A model generated the notes under the pieces. That model worked only from the letters and a program-made list of their open reading frames with translations. It was not told the DNA's origin and searched no databases. A stretch of 64,000 nucleotides of DNA from Phormidium tanganyikae FI6-MK23 (lineage in GTDB: Bacteria; Cyanobacteriota; Cyanobacteriia; Leptolyngbyales; Leptolyngbyaceae), in contig JAHHHU010000011.1 in assembly GCA_019359175.1 (NCBI GenBank), positions 62,001-126,000 of the forward strand. Direction: 5' to 3'. Numbering within the stretch: the first letter of the stretch is position 1; each line of letters begins with the position of its first letter. The position numbers and the translations under genes are program-made. Shown piece by piece: positions 37,488-46,449 of the stretch.

Positions 37488-38231
37488 GTGACCCCGATTC
37501 TTTTTGTCACGGATTTAGATCATACTTTGGTCGGTGATGACTTTGCGCACGAGCAACTGAACGAATGGCTGTTAGAAGCTCGATCGATAGGTGGCAAAGT
37601 CGTCTATTCAACAGGTCGATCGCGGATTCGATATCAGGAACTCGCGCTCGAAGCGCCCCTCTTTGACCCAGATTTATTGATTGCATCGGTCGGCACTGCG
37701 ATTTATTCGAGTCTGGATGGCGCACCCGATCCAGAGTGGCAAAAGAAGTTAACCGCAGGATGGGATCGCGATCGCGTCATGGCGATTACGGCGCATTTCG
37801 CAGACCTCGTGCTGCAACCCGAAACGGAACAAAGCGCGTTTAAAGTAAGTTTCTTGCTCACAGAAGAAGCCGCGATCGAACTTCTGCCACAATTAGACCA
37901 TTTGCTGAAACAGCAAGGCTTGGATGTGCAACTGATTTACAGCAGTGGACGAGATTTAGATCTCCTTCCGCGCTATGCGAATAAAGGATCAGCTTTGACT
38001 TTTGTGCGACAAACGCTAGGATTTCCGCCCGAAAATACGATCGTGTGCGGCGATTCTGGAAACGATATTGCACTATTTGCGGCAGGTTCAGAACTTGGCA
38101 TCATTGTCGGGAATGCTCAACCAGAACTCCTTTCCTGGCATCGAGATCACCCAACTCCAAATCACTATCTCGCAAAATCTCACTGTGCCGCTGGCATTCT
38201 AGAAGGGCTACAATACTTCGGCTTTCGCTAG
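37488..38231 (+). CDS. Sucrose-phosphate phosphatase
   Basis: 247 residues, the S6PP-type HAD family. Motif I DLDHTL has the nucleophile Asp9 and acid Asp11; motif II STGRS; motif III lysine in 'RYANKGSALTFV'; motif IV GDSGND binds Mg. It removes phosphate from sucrose 6-phosphate, the last step of sucrose synthesis, a compatible solute in cyanobacteria. GGGAGG at 37476-37481, six bases before GTG 37488, fixes the start. ruvA follows after nine bases. Confidence 0.92.
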   Translation: MTPILFVTDLDHTLVGDDFAHEQLNEWLLEARSIGGKVVYSTGRSRIRYQELALEAPLFDPDLLIASVGTAIYSSLDGAPDPEWQKKLTAGWDRDRVMAITAHFADLVLQPETEQSAFKVSFLLTEEAAIELLPQLDHLLKQQGLDVQLIYSSGRDLDLLPRYANKGSALTFVRQTLGFPPENTIVCGDSGNDIALFAAGSELGIIVGNAQPELLSWHRDHPTPNHYLAKSHCAAGILEGLQYFGFR

Positions 38232-38240
38232 AATACATTC

Positions 38241-38867
38241 ATGATTGGTTATCTCAAAGGCACGATCGCGGCAATTCAAAAGACCAACAATAATCGCATC
38301 ACGCTCACGATCGAGGTGAATCAGATTGGCTATGATTTACAGATCGTGCCGCGTCTGCTGAAATCGCTCCCCTCCGAAGGCGAAGAGGCGCAGATTTTTA
38401 CTCACTTGAACGTGCGTGAAGATCAGGTGACATTGTTTGGATTCGGCTCGGCGGCGGAGCGGGATTTGTTTCGGCAGTTGGTGAGTGTGAGCGGGATTGG
38501 ACCACAACTAGCTGTGGCGTTGTTAGATACCTTAGGGCTGCAAGATTTGGTGCAAGCGATCGTCTCTGGTAATACGCGATTGCTTTCTCGAACGCCAGGA
38601 GTAGGCGCGAAAACGGCAGAGCGAATCGCCCTAGAGCTGAAAACGAAGCTGTCAGAATGGCGGCAACAGTCGGGAATTGTGGTGGCTCCGGGCGCGGGCC
38701 CAGCCTCGAATATTCTCGAAGATGTCGAAATGACGCTATTGGCTTTGGGCTATACGGATCAGGAAATTACACAAGCACTCCAAGCCGTTGGACAAAATAC
38801 GGCTTTATCAAAATCTGGAGATGCAGAAGCTTGGATTCGACAAGCGATCGCTTGGTTGAGTCAGTAA
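38241..38867 (+). CDS. ruvA: Holliday junction branch-migration protein RuvA
   Basis: 208 residues with the three RuvA domains: OB fold (1-65, MIGYLKGTIAA), two helix-hairpin-helix motifs (about 70-145, 'LVSVSGIGPQLAVALL' and 'RTPGVGAKTAERI'), and the C-terminal RuvB-binding three-helix domain ('DVEMTLLALGYTDQEI'). It binds four-way junctions as a tetramer and loads the RuvB helicase. ruvB is not in the window. Probably co-transcribed with the phosphatase gene upstream. Confidence 0.97.
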   Translation: MIGYLKGTIAAIQKTNNNRITLTIEVNQIGYDLQIVPRLLKSLPSEGEEAQIFTHLNVREDQVTLFGFGSAAERDLFRQLVSVSGIGPQLAVALLDTLGLQDLVQAIVSGNTRLLSRTPGVGAKTAERIALELKTKLSEWRQQSGIVVAPGAGPASNILEDVEMTLLALGYTDQEITQALQAVGQNTALSKSGDAEAWIRQAIAWLSQ

Positions 38868-38871
38868 CGCC

Positions 38872-39004
38872 TCAGCCATTTTGGAAAATCGTTTCGATCG
38901 CACTTCTCAACCCGTCTAAATCGGTTAACTCGATCGATTGCACCAGTCCCGATTTGATCAGCGGAATGGCTCGATCGTTGAAAACCAGATTTTCAGGCGT
39001 TCCA
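38872..39004 (-). pseudogene. Coding-like fragment downstream of a histidine kinase
   Basis: On the minus strand, in a frame shifted from the kinase gene, about 44 codons read 'NGTPENLVFNDRAIP', 'LIKSGLVQSIELTDLDG' and 'LRSAIETIFQNG' before TGA. Codon choice looks native, but there is no start codon in this frame. In the overlapping frame TAATG offers a start that runs only 15 codons. Together they look like a short gene coupled to the kinase and broken by a frameshift; the family is not recognised. Confidence 0.35.
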
Positions 39005-40786
39005 TTACTGTTGAGCGTGTTCGATCGCGGAAATCACTTGGAGCGGCAAAAACACCGTAAACTTTGAACCCACTCCGACCGTAGAGTCAACCTGGATCGA
39101 GCCACCATGTAACTCAACAAGTTGCTTCGTCAGCGCCAATCCTAATCCTGTGCCTTCATACTTACGGTGATACGTTGCATCTAACTGCTGAAACTTTTGG
39201 AACAGAAACGATCGCTGATGGTTCGCAATTCCAATTCCCGTATCTTCGATTTGCAGAACCGCCCCTTCACTACTCACCCGGATTCGCATCGTGACGCGCC
39301 CCTGGGCAGGCGTAAATTTAATCGCATTGCTCAAAAGATTGAAGCAGATTTGCTGAACTCGCTGCGGATCAGCTTGAAACAGAAAGTTTTGCGATCGATC
39401 GGGTAAAAGCTCCAACACTAAATCCACTTGTTTAAGCTCTGCTTTTTTCTGAAGCAGTCGAATCGTTCGTTGAGCGAGTTCGGCAAGCGAAAACTTTCTA
39501 ACTTGTAGAATTGTTTTTCCAGCTTCCACTTCTGACAGTTTGAGAATGTCATTGATCAATGACAGCAAATGTTCGCCTCGATCTTGAATAATTCGCAGAT
39601 ATTCCTGCTGCTTTTGAGGAGTGAGCGTATGGCTAACTTCTTGAGTGTGATAGCGCAACAGTGTAGAAGCCATGCCGATAATTGTGGTTAATGGCGATCT
39701 CAATTCGTGGCTCATCGTTGAAAGAAATTCTGATTTAGCGCGACTGGCGGATTGAGCAGCGATCAGGGTATCTCGTAGGTCTTGAGTCCGATCGATAATC
39801 TGTTGTTCTAACGTGCTTTTTTGCTGGTGTAATTCGCTGTAGAGTTTCGCTTGATAAATCGCGATCGCGAGATGTTCGGCAACGCGCTGGAGTAGAACTT
39901 TTTCTCGATCGTTCCACTGACGAGGATATTGGCACTGATGCACAATCAACAATCCCCAGAGTTCTTCTTGCACCACGATCGGCGTAACCAATTCGGCTTG
40001 CACATCAAGCATGGGAGATTGATGTAACAGCGAGGCAACGGTTGAAGACTTCGATGGTTTTCGTTCGTTCGTTGTCCAAGTCGTTGATTTGTGCTGTTTC
40101 TTTTGCTGATGTCTCAAACTCGCCGCGCTGTATTCATTCCTCACATTCAAAATCGACGGAATCGTGTCGCTGCTGCGGGATTCGTAGGTGATGCCGTCCA
40201 AATTGGGAGTAATCGCTTCTGCGACCGTCATGATGTCGCTGTCGATTACACAAGACGGAGCCGGAAAATTGAATTGGTAAATGATTAAGCGATCGGCGTG
40301 AAGAAAATCGCGCACTTGATGCACGGCAGTTTCGAGAATTACAGGCAGGTTTAAACTATGTCGAATTAAGGTGGTGACTTGATTGATCAGGCGTTCTTGC
40401 TCGATTTGATGCGCGGACTCTAGCGGCGTTTGGGACAGAATCTCGATCAGTTTCAGAGCGAATTCGCTCTGACGATCGCTCTTGTTTTCCTGCAAGGTAA
40501 AAGCGATCGGGGGTGAAGGACTCAGAGTAATGAGAAAATCAGCGATCGCATCTGGAGAAAACGTTAGTTCTAAATTGCATTGTTCATCGCTGATCTTCGT
40601 GCCTTGCATCAGCGCACTGAAATCAGGGGAAGCAACGAGAACGAAGCGTTTGGTGACTTGCGGAAATCCAGCTTCCGTATAGACGATCGCGTCCGGTTCA
40701 ACCATTTGTTGAAGCAAGCTTCCGACTTGGTTAAACACAGCCCAGGAAGAAATTTGAAGCAGTTGGTGAGTCTGGAAGCTAGACAT
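39005..40786 (-). CDS. GAF-domain sensor histidine kinase
   Basis: 593 residues. N-terminal roughly 130-residue region of unknown fold, GAF domain about 135-312 of phytochrome-like type ('FLHADRLIIYQFNF', 'LWGLLIVHQCQYPRQW') with a polar insertion at 222-258, coiled coil, HisKA with His360 (SHELRSPL) and ATPase motifs ('NAIKFTPAQGR', 'GTGLGLAL'). The GAF lacks the usual chromophore-attaching Cys-His (the equivalent helix reads RVAEHLAIA), so bilin attachment is unlikely. No partner regulator adjacent. Promoter region lies at 40787-40969. Confidence 0.92.
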   Translation of the reverse strand: MSSFQTHQLLQISSWAVFNQVGSLLQQMVEPDAIVYTEAGFPQVTKRFVLVASPDFSALMQGTKISDEQCNLELTFSPDAIADFLITLSPSPPIAFTLQENKSDRQSEFALKLIEILSQTPLESAHQIEQERLINQVTTLIRHSLNLPVILETAVHQVRDFLHADRLIIYQFNFPAPSCVIDSDIMTVAEAITPNLDGITYESRSSDTIPSILNVRNEYSAASLRHQQKKQHKSTTWTTNERKPSKSSTVASLLHQSPMLDVQAELVTPIVVQEELWGLLIVHQCQYPRQWNDREKVLLQRVAEHLAIAIYQAKLYSELHQQKSTLEQQIIDRTQDLRDTLIAAQSASRAKSEFLSTMSHELRSPLTTIIGMASTLLRYHTQEVSHTLTPQKQQEYLRIIQDRGEHLLSLINDILKLSEVEAGKTILQVRKFSLAELAQRTIRLLQKKAELKQVDLVLELLPDRSQNFLFQADPQRVQQICFNLLSNAIKFTPAQGRVTMRIRVSSEGAVLQIEDTGIGIANHQRSFLFQKFQQLDATYHRKYEGTGLGLALTKQLVELHGGSIQVDSTVGVGSKFTVFLPLQVISAIEHAQQ

Positions 40787-40969
40787 AGCCGATGAATCAG
40801 GCGCACAGATTACTTTATCGATAAAGCGATCGCTCTCTAAAAGATGCTGAGCGTCGAAGTCCTTTTATTATCGTGCGGATTTTAGCAGAGCTAAACTTTG
40901 TAAAGGTGTCCTTAATCTGGTGATTAGTAAATCTGCAATTCTATATATGTCTTAATACTTTGGGATCTC

Positions 40970-41806
40970 TCAAAAGTTGGGGGTCGATACGATCGCTTCC
41001 CAGCTCAACAACACCGATTTGCGCTCCAGTCCCCATCGAAAGCCGCCCAATTCTCCGGATTCTCGAATCACGCGATGGCAGGGAATTAAATAGCCGACGG
41101 GATTGCTCCCGATCGCGTTTCCAACGGCTCTAGCAGCAGTAGGACGACCGATTCGAGTTGCCAATCCTTGATAAGTCGTCATGCCGCCGGGCGGAATGCT
41201 CAAGAGCGCACGCCAAACCTGAATCTGAAAGTTGGTTCCTTTGACGAAAAGAACGAGCGGTTTCCCTGCGATCGGTGTAAAGATGCGATCGCAAATTTCT
41301 TCCGTTGCCTGTTGATCTTGAAAGATTGCAGCATTTGCCCACTGCGATCGCAATACTGATTCAGCTGTCTCGATCTCGTCTAAAAAATGAAGATTACAGA
41401 TCCCGCGTGGAGTAGTCGCAATCAGGCATTGTCCAAACGGCGTGGAATGTATGCCATAGGTAATCTCTAAGCCTTTCCCGTTAGTTTTGAATTCTCCGGG
41501 TGACATTGCTTCCAATGTCACAAACAAATCGTGTAAACGCCCTGAGCCTGATAGTCCAACCTCGATCGAGAGATCGAACAAGTTTCTCGTTTCAGCGATT
41601 TTTGACTTAGCGTACTCGACGGTGAGAAATTGCAGAAATCGCTTTGGGCTAATGCCTGCCCATTCGGTAAATAATCGCTGAAAATGATGTTCGCTTAGAT
41701 GAACGTGATGCGCGACAGTTGCGAGATCAGGCTGTTCTAGATGATGTTGCCGCATAAACGCGATTGCTTTCGCAATCCGTTCGTAAGTGTCGATCGAGGA
41801 ATTCAT
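40970..41806 (-). CDS. AraC-type regulator fused to O6-methylguanine-DNA methyltransferase
   Basis: 278 residues. Residues 1-105 form an AraC-type double HTH ('DLATVAHHVHLSEHHFQRLF', 'MSPGEFK'). Residues 115-270 form a methyltransferase domain with active-site Cys243 in PCHRV and DNA-contacting 'GRPTAARAVGNAIGSNP'. It resembles E. coli Ada without the N-terminal zinc domain that repairs phosphotriesters; it should repair O6-alkylguanine suicidally and may activate genes. It may autoregulate, but an Ada box was not identified upstream. Confidence 0.93.
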   Translation of the reverse strand: MNSSIDTYERIAKAIAFMRQHHLEQPDLATVAHHVHLSEHHFQRLFTEWAGISPKRFLQFLTVEYAKSKIAETRNLFDLSIEVGLSGSGRLHDLFVTLEAMSPGEFKTNGKGLEITYGIHSTPFGQCLIATTPRGICNLHFLDEIETAESVLRSQWANAAIFQDQQATEEICDRIFTPIAGKPLVLFVKGTNFQIQVWRALLSIPPGGMTTYQGLATRIGRPTAARAVGNAIGSNPVGYLIPCHRVIRESGELGGFRWGLERKSVLLSWEAIVSTPNF

Positions 41807-41913
41807 AGCACGATTGAAAATCTGTTCTCAATTTAGCGAGGTCTGAGATCCAACACCACCCGATTCTTGTGATCGAATATTGTGGTTTCTAACCGTTTTT
41901 ACCCACAAAAAAA

Positions 41914-41940
41914 GAGCGGGAAATGAACCCGCCCTTTTTC
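41914..41940 (-). terminator. Terminator of the DUF1517 gene
   Basis: GCGGG pairs with CCCGC (loop AAATGAA) between an A-rich and a T-rich flank, so it can work for the DUF1517 gene (minus) and may work for both strands. Confidence 0.75.
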
Positions 41941-41952
41941 TCATTCAATCGA

Positions 41953-42900
41953 TTAGACCATCTTCAGGTTTGGATATTCTGCTAACAGATCATCGCGCGT
42001 CAGCACATCGCCATCCGCTTGAGGAGTCCATAGCACTTCCAAAGCTAGAAGCTGATCGCTCGAAACGCTGCCCAACTGACTGAGCGATCGACGTAAATCT
42101 TCAGCGCTGTTAATCGTCGGAAGCTGCAACTTGCCTTGTGTTCCAACCAACAACGTCACGACAATATATTCGCCTGAAGCTTCTGCCAATGCGCCACCTT
42201 TTTCCGCCACCGTCATCGCACTCGATGAGGCTTGCTTCAATTGGTTGTTCACATTCGAGAGGGTTTCCGCATTGAACTTACTGCGCTCACTTAATGCGAG
42301 TCGGTTAAACTCTGCACCTGCGGCTTCCAATCGAGCTTGGCTCGATTCGGTAGTTCCATACACCCAATACTGAGGATTGCGGAGCAGAGCGAGTGAAGCT
42401 TCTTGTAGCACTTGAGCCAAGCCTTCAGAAGTCTCGGTATTCGCACGTTCACCGATACGATCGAGATCCGCTTTCAGTTCTCGCGCTTGTGCCAGCAATC
42501 CAACTTGCACTTTTGCCACAGAAACGGTCGGAGTCGTGTAACCAAGTTCACCACCGTCATCGTTTGCGCGTCGGAAGGTGTTGACTAAGAAACTCGCCAG
42601 CGAGATCAAAATCAGAATCGAAAACAGTCCACCAAATCCGCCGCCTGTTCCAAAAAATGGAAAGTAGACAAATGGGAAGAACCCACCACCGCCACCGGGA
42701 TAGTAGCCACCCCCTCTAGGAGGCGAATAACCCCGGCTAGGAGGCGAATAGCTCCGAGCAGGCGCTCTGAACGATCCACCGCCAATTCGTCCGCCGCTTG
42801 CCGCCAACGCACCATCCGCATGACCAAACGCGAGAGTCAGAACAAGCGCGATCGCGATCACCGGACGGATCAAAGTTTTAAATAGTTTTGAAAGTTTCAT
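41953..42900 (-). CDS. DUF1517 membrane-associated protein
   Basis: 315 residues from ATG 42900, chosen because AAGGA lies seven bases before it; the frame is open 35 codons further upstream without signal character. Signal or anchor segment (about 8-35, ending GALAA), glycine/proline/tyrosine-rich stretch (about 35-75, 'PPSRGYSPPRGGGYYPGG'), membrane segment (about 85-108, 'LFSILILISLASFLV'), then a globular DUF1517 domain (about 120-310). The family occurs in cyanobacteria and chloroplasts; function unknown. Likely anchored in thylakoid or plasma membrane. Confidence 0.85.
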   Translation of the reverse strand: MKLSKLFKTLIRPVIAIALVLTLAFGHADGALAASGGRIGGGSFRAPARSYSPPSRGYSPPRGGGYYPGGGGGFFPFVYFPFFGTGGGFGGLFSILILISLASFLVNTFRRANDDGGELGYTTPTVSVAKVQVGLLAQARELKADLDRIGERANTETSEGLAQVLQEASLALLRNPQYWVYGTTESSQARLEAAGAEFNRLALSERSKFNAETLSNVNNQLKQASSSAMTVAEKGGALAEASGEYIVVTLLVGTQGKLQLPTINSAEDLRRSLSQLGSVSSDQLLALEVLWTPQADGDVLTRDDLLAEYPNLKMV

Positions 42901-43075
42901 GAGTCTATCCTTATCGCTTATCCAGACGGAGACAAGACTTTTTTTCACTTGCCGTCCGGTTTGTCTTAACTCTTTGTTACAGAGTTTTAAGCTAACAAGA
43001 TCCACTGTATCGCGTTCATCAAGGGTTGCAAACGTCCTAAGCGATAGGTTTTAGGAGAGATTCCCGTACTAGAAT

Positions 43076-43279
43076 TCAGCCGCCGCCAACGATCGTGACA
43101 ATTTCTAAGCGATCGCCGTTTTTCACCTCGGTTTCTTCCCAAAATTGACGATGCAAAATTTCGCCGTTGTATTCGACTGCCACTAAGCGCGGATTCATAC
43201 CTAACGATTCGAGAAATTTTGGCAGCGTCAGTTCAGCCTCACAGGTTTGAGCTTCGCCATTAACTTGCAGTGTGATCAA
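43076..43279 (-). CDS. thiS: Sulfur carrier protein ThiS
   Basis: 67 residues ending in the diglycine tail (IVTIVGGG), the end that is adenylated and thiocarboxylated to donate sulfur for the thiazole ring of thiamine. TTG 43279, with GGGGG just upstream, gives the right length ([10 protein letters not shown]); the longer open frame to 43495 lies inside thiE and is not used. The start overlaps the end of thiE by 20 bases, so the two are translationally coupled. Confidence 0.93.
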   Translation of the reverse strand: MITLQVNGEAQTCEAELTLPKFLESLGMNPRLVAVEYNGEILHRQFWEETEVKNGDRLEIVTIVGGG

Positions 43280-44363
43280 GATTCCCCCACGGATCAGGTG
43301 CAGAATGAGTCTGAGATCGCCGTTTCTGATCCAATTGAGCGACGAAGAACTGGGTTGCAAAAACTGGCTGATCCGATTGCATAATGGCACGCACGACAGA
43401 AATGCGCTCTGCTCCCGCATCGAGAACTTGATATATGTTCTGGGTGTCAATTCCACCGATCGCATACCAGGGAATCGAGCAATGTTCAGCCGCATATCTC
43501 ACGTACTCTAATCCCGCTGCGGGTCTGCCTGCCTTAGTCGGCGTTTCGTACACGGGGCCAACTCCTACATAATCGGCTCCTTCTGAGATCGCTCTTTCCA
43601 ATTCTTCCGCGCTGTGCGTCGATCGACCAATAATTTTGTCTTGACCGAGCATCCGTCGCGCCCACTCGAACGGCATATCCTCTTGTCCCAAATGCACACC
43701 ATCCGCATCAACTGCCAATGCCAAATCTACTCGATCATTGACGATGAATAGGGCATCATATTCGCGGCACAGTTGGCGCAATCTCTGAGCGTTGCGAAAC
43801 CGAGCAGAATCATCCGTTTCTTTGTCGCGATATTGCACCAGCGTGACCCCGCCTTGCAATGCTGATTCAACTGCGGCGATCAAATTATCGGAAGGCGATG
43901 TCACCAGGTAAAGCCGCGCGGACTGAAGTAATTGACGACGCTGAATCGAAAGCAAATGGCTCTCTAGCGTGTAAACCTGGTAGCGCATCTGTTTGACTGC
44001 GATCGCCATTTCCGATCGATACACTTTGCCGTATTCTTCCAGTACCCGAAGCGCTTCTTCAACACGAGCAAAATTCGCTTGCAGCACTTGTTCTACACTG
44101 CTGCGAATCGCCTCTTGAGGATGGGTCAAATCCGTTCCAGGATCGTCGGGTGTGTTCCGAGCTGCCCGTAATTCTGCTTGATGCCAGTGGGCAAGTTCTT
44201 GTCGCCAGTGTTTGCACTGTGCGGTTAAGGCAACATCTTCTAAACCAAAACGACACCATTCTTCGATCACCCGTAAGCCTTCACGGGCACGATCGAGGTT
44301 TGCATCTAAAATCCGGTACAGTGCTGGCTGCATAAAGGGTTGGGAATGCGCTGAGTTGCCCAT
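43260..44363 (-). CDS. thiE: Thiamine-phosphate synthase with N-terminal extension
   Basis: 367 residues. Residues 1-145 are the helical extension seen on cyanobacterial ThiE ('[20 protein letters not shown]' and '[15 protein letters not shown]' are repeated helices). Residues 148-345 are the TIM barrel with 'LYLVTSP', '[11 protein letters not shown]', '[20 protein letters not shown]' and '[14 protein letters not shown]'. It joins HMP-pyrophosphate and thiazole phosphate to thiamine phosphate in the cytoplasm. The thiazole half-reaction's sulfur carrier ThiS follows at once. Confidence 0.96.
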   Translation of the reverse strand: MGNSAHSQPFMQPALYRILDANLDRAREGLRVIEEWCRFGLEDVALTAQCKHWRQELAHWHQAELRAARNTPDDPGTDLTHPQEAIRSSVEQVLQANFARVEEALRVLEEYGKVYRSEMAIAVKQMRYQVYTLESHLLSIQRRQLLQSARLYLVTSPSDNLIAAVESALQGGVTLVQYRDKETDDSARFRNAQRLRQLCREYDALFIVNDRVDLALAVDADGVHLGQEDMPFEWARRMLGQDKIIGRSTHSAEELERAISEGADYVGVGPVYETPTKAGRPAAGLEYVRYAAEHCSIPWYAIGGIDTQNIYQVLDAGAERISVVRAIMQSDQPVFATQFFVAQLDQKRRSQTHSAPDPWGNLDHTAS

Positions 44364-44588
44364 TGGATCAGTCCTATTGATTGTTTATCGTATCAGGGGT
44401 GCGAAACGTCTCGATTTTGTAAAGATTTATTAAGTTGCTTGATCTCAGTGGAGTTACAGAGAGAATAAGTTCACTGTGATGATTTGCGTGGAAACCTTCT
44501 CTTACTGAGGGTTCCAGTGATTTTACAGAGGTCAAATGTAATTCTCAGTGTAGACTGAACTTTCTGTAACCAGTCCGTTACGTGCGTC

Positions 44589-46316
44589 ATGTTATCCGAA
44601 CAAGCCGTGTGTAGGAGAACAATCGTGAATAGTTGCTTTCAATCTCGTTTTTATTCCTCCGTATTCGTTGTATCCAGTGTATCTGGGCTGGTCGGATTTG
44701 CTGCGCTTCCTGCGATCGCAAATCCACTTCCTGATCAGTTCATTCAATCCGCTGCCTCGGTGATTTATGTCAATCCCGCGATCGGGAACGACAACGCCCC
44801 TGGACAGGCTCAAACTCCGCTCAGAACAATCACAGTCGCGCTTGATCGTGCAAGTCTAAATTCAACAATCGTTTTAGCACCCGGAACTTACAGCGTCGAA
44901 ACTGGCGAAGTGTTTCCAATTCAGCTTAAACCCGGTGTCGCAATTCAAGGTGATCCTCGCGATCGCGGACAGAATGTGATTATTCGCGGCGGGGATATTT
45001 TTCTGAGTCGGTCGTTTGCGCGGCAGAATGTGACCATTCTCGGTGCGAATCGCGCTACGTTAGCCGGAGTCACGGTCACGAATCCGAATCCGCAAGGTTA
45101 CGGGCTTTGGACAGAATCGAGCAGTCCGATCGTGGTCGCGAATACGTTTACCGGAAGCGGACATGATGGAGCTTCGATCGTGGGAAATAGCGCCCCGATT
45201 TTGAAAAACAACTACTTCTACCGAAACGGTGCAAACGGTGTCACGATTTACGGAACCTCGCGTCCTGAACTTCAAGACAACATTTTTGAGCGCACTGGAT
45301 TTGGAGTCAACATTGCCCAGAATGCGGCTCCGAAGCTGATCGGCAATCGAATCACTCAAAACAAAGACGGAATTGTAATTCAGGGCAACGCTCAACCGAT
45401 TTTACGGAACAACGTGATTGATAGTAACGATCGAGATGGCATTGTGTCGATCGCACAATCTCGCCCCGATTTGGGAACTTCAACCGATCCAGGCAACAAT
45501 ACTTTCTTGAGCAATCGCCAATTTGATGTCAACGCTCAACGAAATACACAGACCGTTCCCGCATTTGGCAATCAGCTTTCCGCCCGAACGATCGGACAAT
45601 TGGATCTCTCTGGAATCGCCAGCACTTCAGCTATGACGACGAACGTTGCTTCTTCGACGGCATTCGGACGATCCCAGACTCCCTTTATTCCGATCGCATC
45701 TCGAATTGCCCGCCCCCTTCCTCGACTGTCTGCCCCGACTTCTGGCGCAAGCGCGGAGCGCGGTGTAGCCATCGATATTCCAGTTCCGGCTCCCCTAAGT
45801 GTTTCAGTGCCGATGATGCAACGTCCGATCGCACGATCGGCGTTTCCACGTCCAAATGCTCCCGTTCTAAACGCTCCCGTACAGAGCGCACCGTTACCCA
45901 TTGCACGATCGGCGTTTCCACGTCCGATGGCTCCGATTCAGATTAATACGGTGATGCGATCAACCGCTCCGATTCCCCAATCTGCTACACCACGACGGGC
46001 TAGACCTTCGGGCATTTTGCCTGTTCCGCGTGTCACACCGCCGATCGGAAATACCAGCGGAACCTCGGTGAGAATTTGGCGTGGCGGGAGATCGGGAGTT
46101 AGCCAAGCTGCAGGTCTAGGATTTCGGTTTCGGGTGATTGTGCAAGCGAATACGGATACTGAACAATCACAAGTGAGATCGGTCATTTCCGATGCGTTTT
46201 CGTTGCGCGGACGGGGTGTGATGCAGGCGGGAGCATTTCGCGATCGTACCGAAGCGGATGAATTGTTGCAGTTGTTGACTAACCAGGGATTGCAAGCGTC
46301 GATCGAGCAAATTTAA
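44589..46316 (+). CDS. Secreted right-handed beta-helix protein with C-terminal SPOR domain
   Basis: 575 residues. A signal segment (about 20-45, ending AIANP) is followed by a DUF1565/pectate-lyase-like beta helix (about 55-310) with repeating 'PILKNNYFYRNGANGVTIYG' coils, a Pro/Ala/Arg-rich linker (about 350-490) with two copies of ARSAFPRP, and a terminal SPOR-like domain (about 510-575, 'FRVIVQANTDTEQSQVRSV', 'MQAGAFRDRTEADELLQLL'). SPOR domains bind denuded glycan of septal peptidoglycan; the helix may bind or process polysaccharide. Combination suggests a periplasmic envelope protein. An AMIN-domain gene follows. Confidence 0.85.
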   Translation: MLSEQAVCRRTIVNSCFQSRFYSSVFVVSSVSGLVGFAALPAIANPLPDQFIQSAASVIYVNPAIGNDNAPGQAQTPLRTITVALDRASLNSTIVLAPGTYSVETGEVFPIQLKPGVAIQGDPRDRGQNVIIRGGDIFLSRSFARQNVTILGANRATLAGVTVTNPNPQGYGLWTESSSPIVVANTFTGSGHDGASIVGNSAPILKNNYFYRNGANGVTIYGTSRPELQDNIFERTGFGVNIAQNAAPKLIGNRITQNKDGIVIQGNAQPILRNNVIDSNDRDGIVSIAQSRPDLGTSTDPGNNTFLSNRQFDVNAQRNTQTVPAFGNQLSARTIGQLDLSGIASTSAMTTNVASSTAFGRSQTPFIPIASRIARPLPRLSAPTSGASAERGVAIDIPVPAPLSVSVPMMQRPIARSAFPRPNAPVLNAPVQSAPLPIARSAFPRPMAPIQINTVMRSTAPIPQSATPRRARPSGILPVPRVTPPIGNTSGTSVRIWRGGRSGVSQAAGLGFRFRVIVQANTDTEQSQVRSVISDAFSLRGRGVMQAGAFRDRTEADELLQLLTNQGLQASIEQI

Positions 46317-46355
46317 CGAACTTCGCGGAATTTCCATCCGCGAAGCTTGTTAAAT
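46315..46355 (+). terminator. Hairpin after the beta-helix/SPOR gene
   Basis: CTTCGCGG pairs with CCGCGAAG, extended by AACGAA/CTTGTT with mismatches, starting in the stop codon. The 3' flank is only mildly T-rich. Confidence 0.55.
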
Positions 46356-46449
46356 CTACAAAAACGATTGCAGTCGTTTAAAACTCGCCTATAATTCCTG
46401 CCAACTCTTCGAGCTGCAACCGCTCGATCGCCCTTTTGCCTCCACCGAT

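Noticed and set aside
39005..40786. Phytochrome/cyanobacteriochrome photoreceptor
   Set aside because: The GAF domain resembles these but the chromophore-attaching Cys-His is absent.
43280..43495. Long N-terminus of ThiS
   Set aside because: It lies within thiE in another frame, and ThiS is 65-70 residues.
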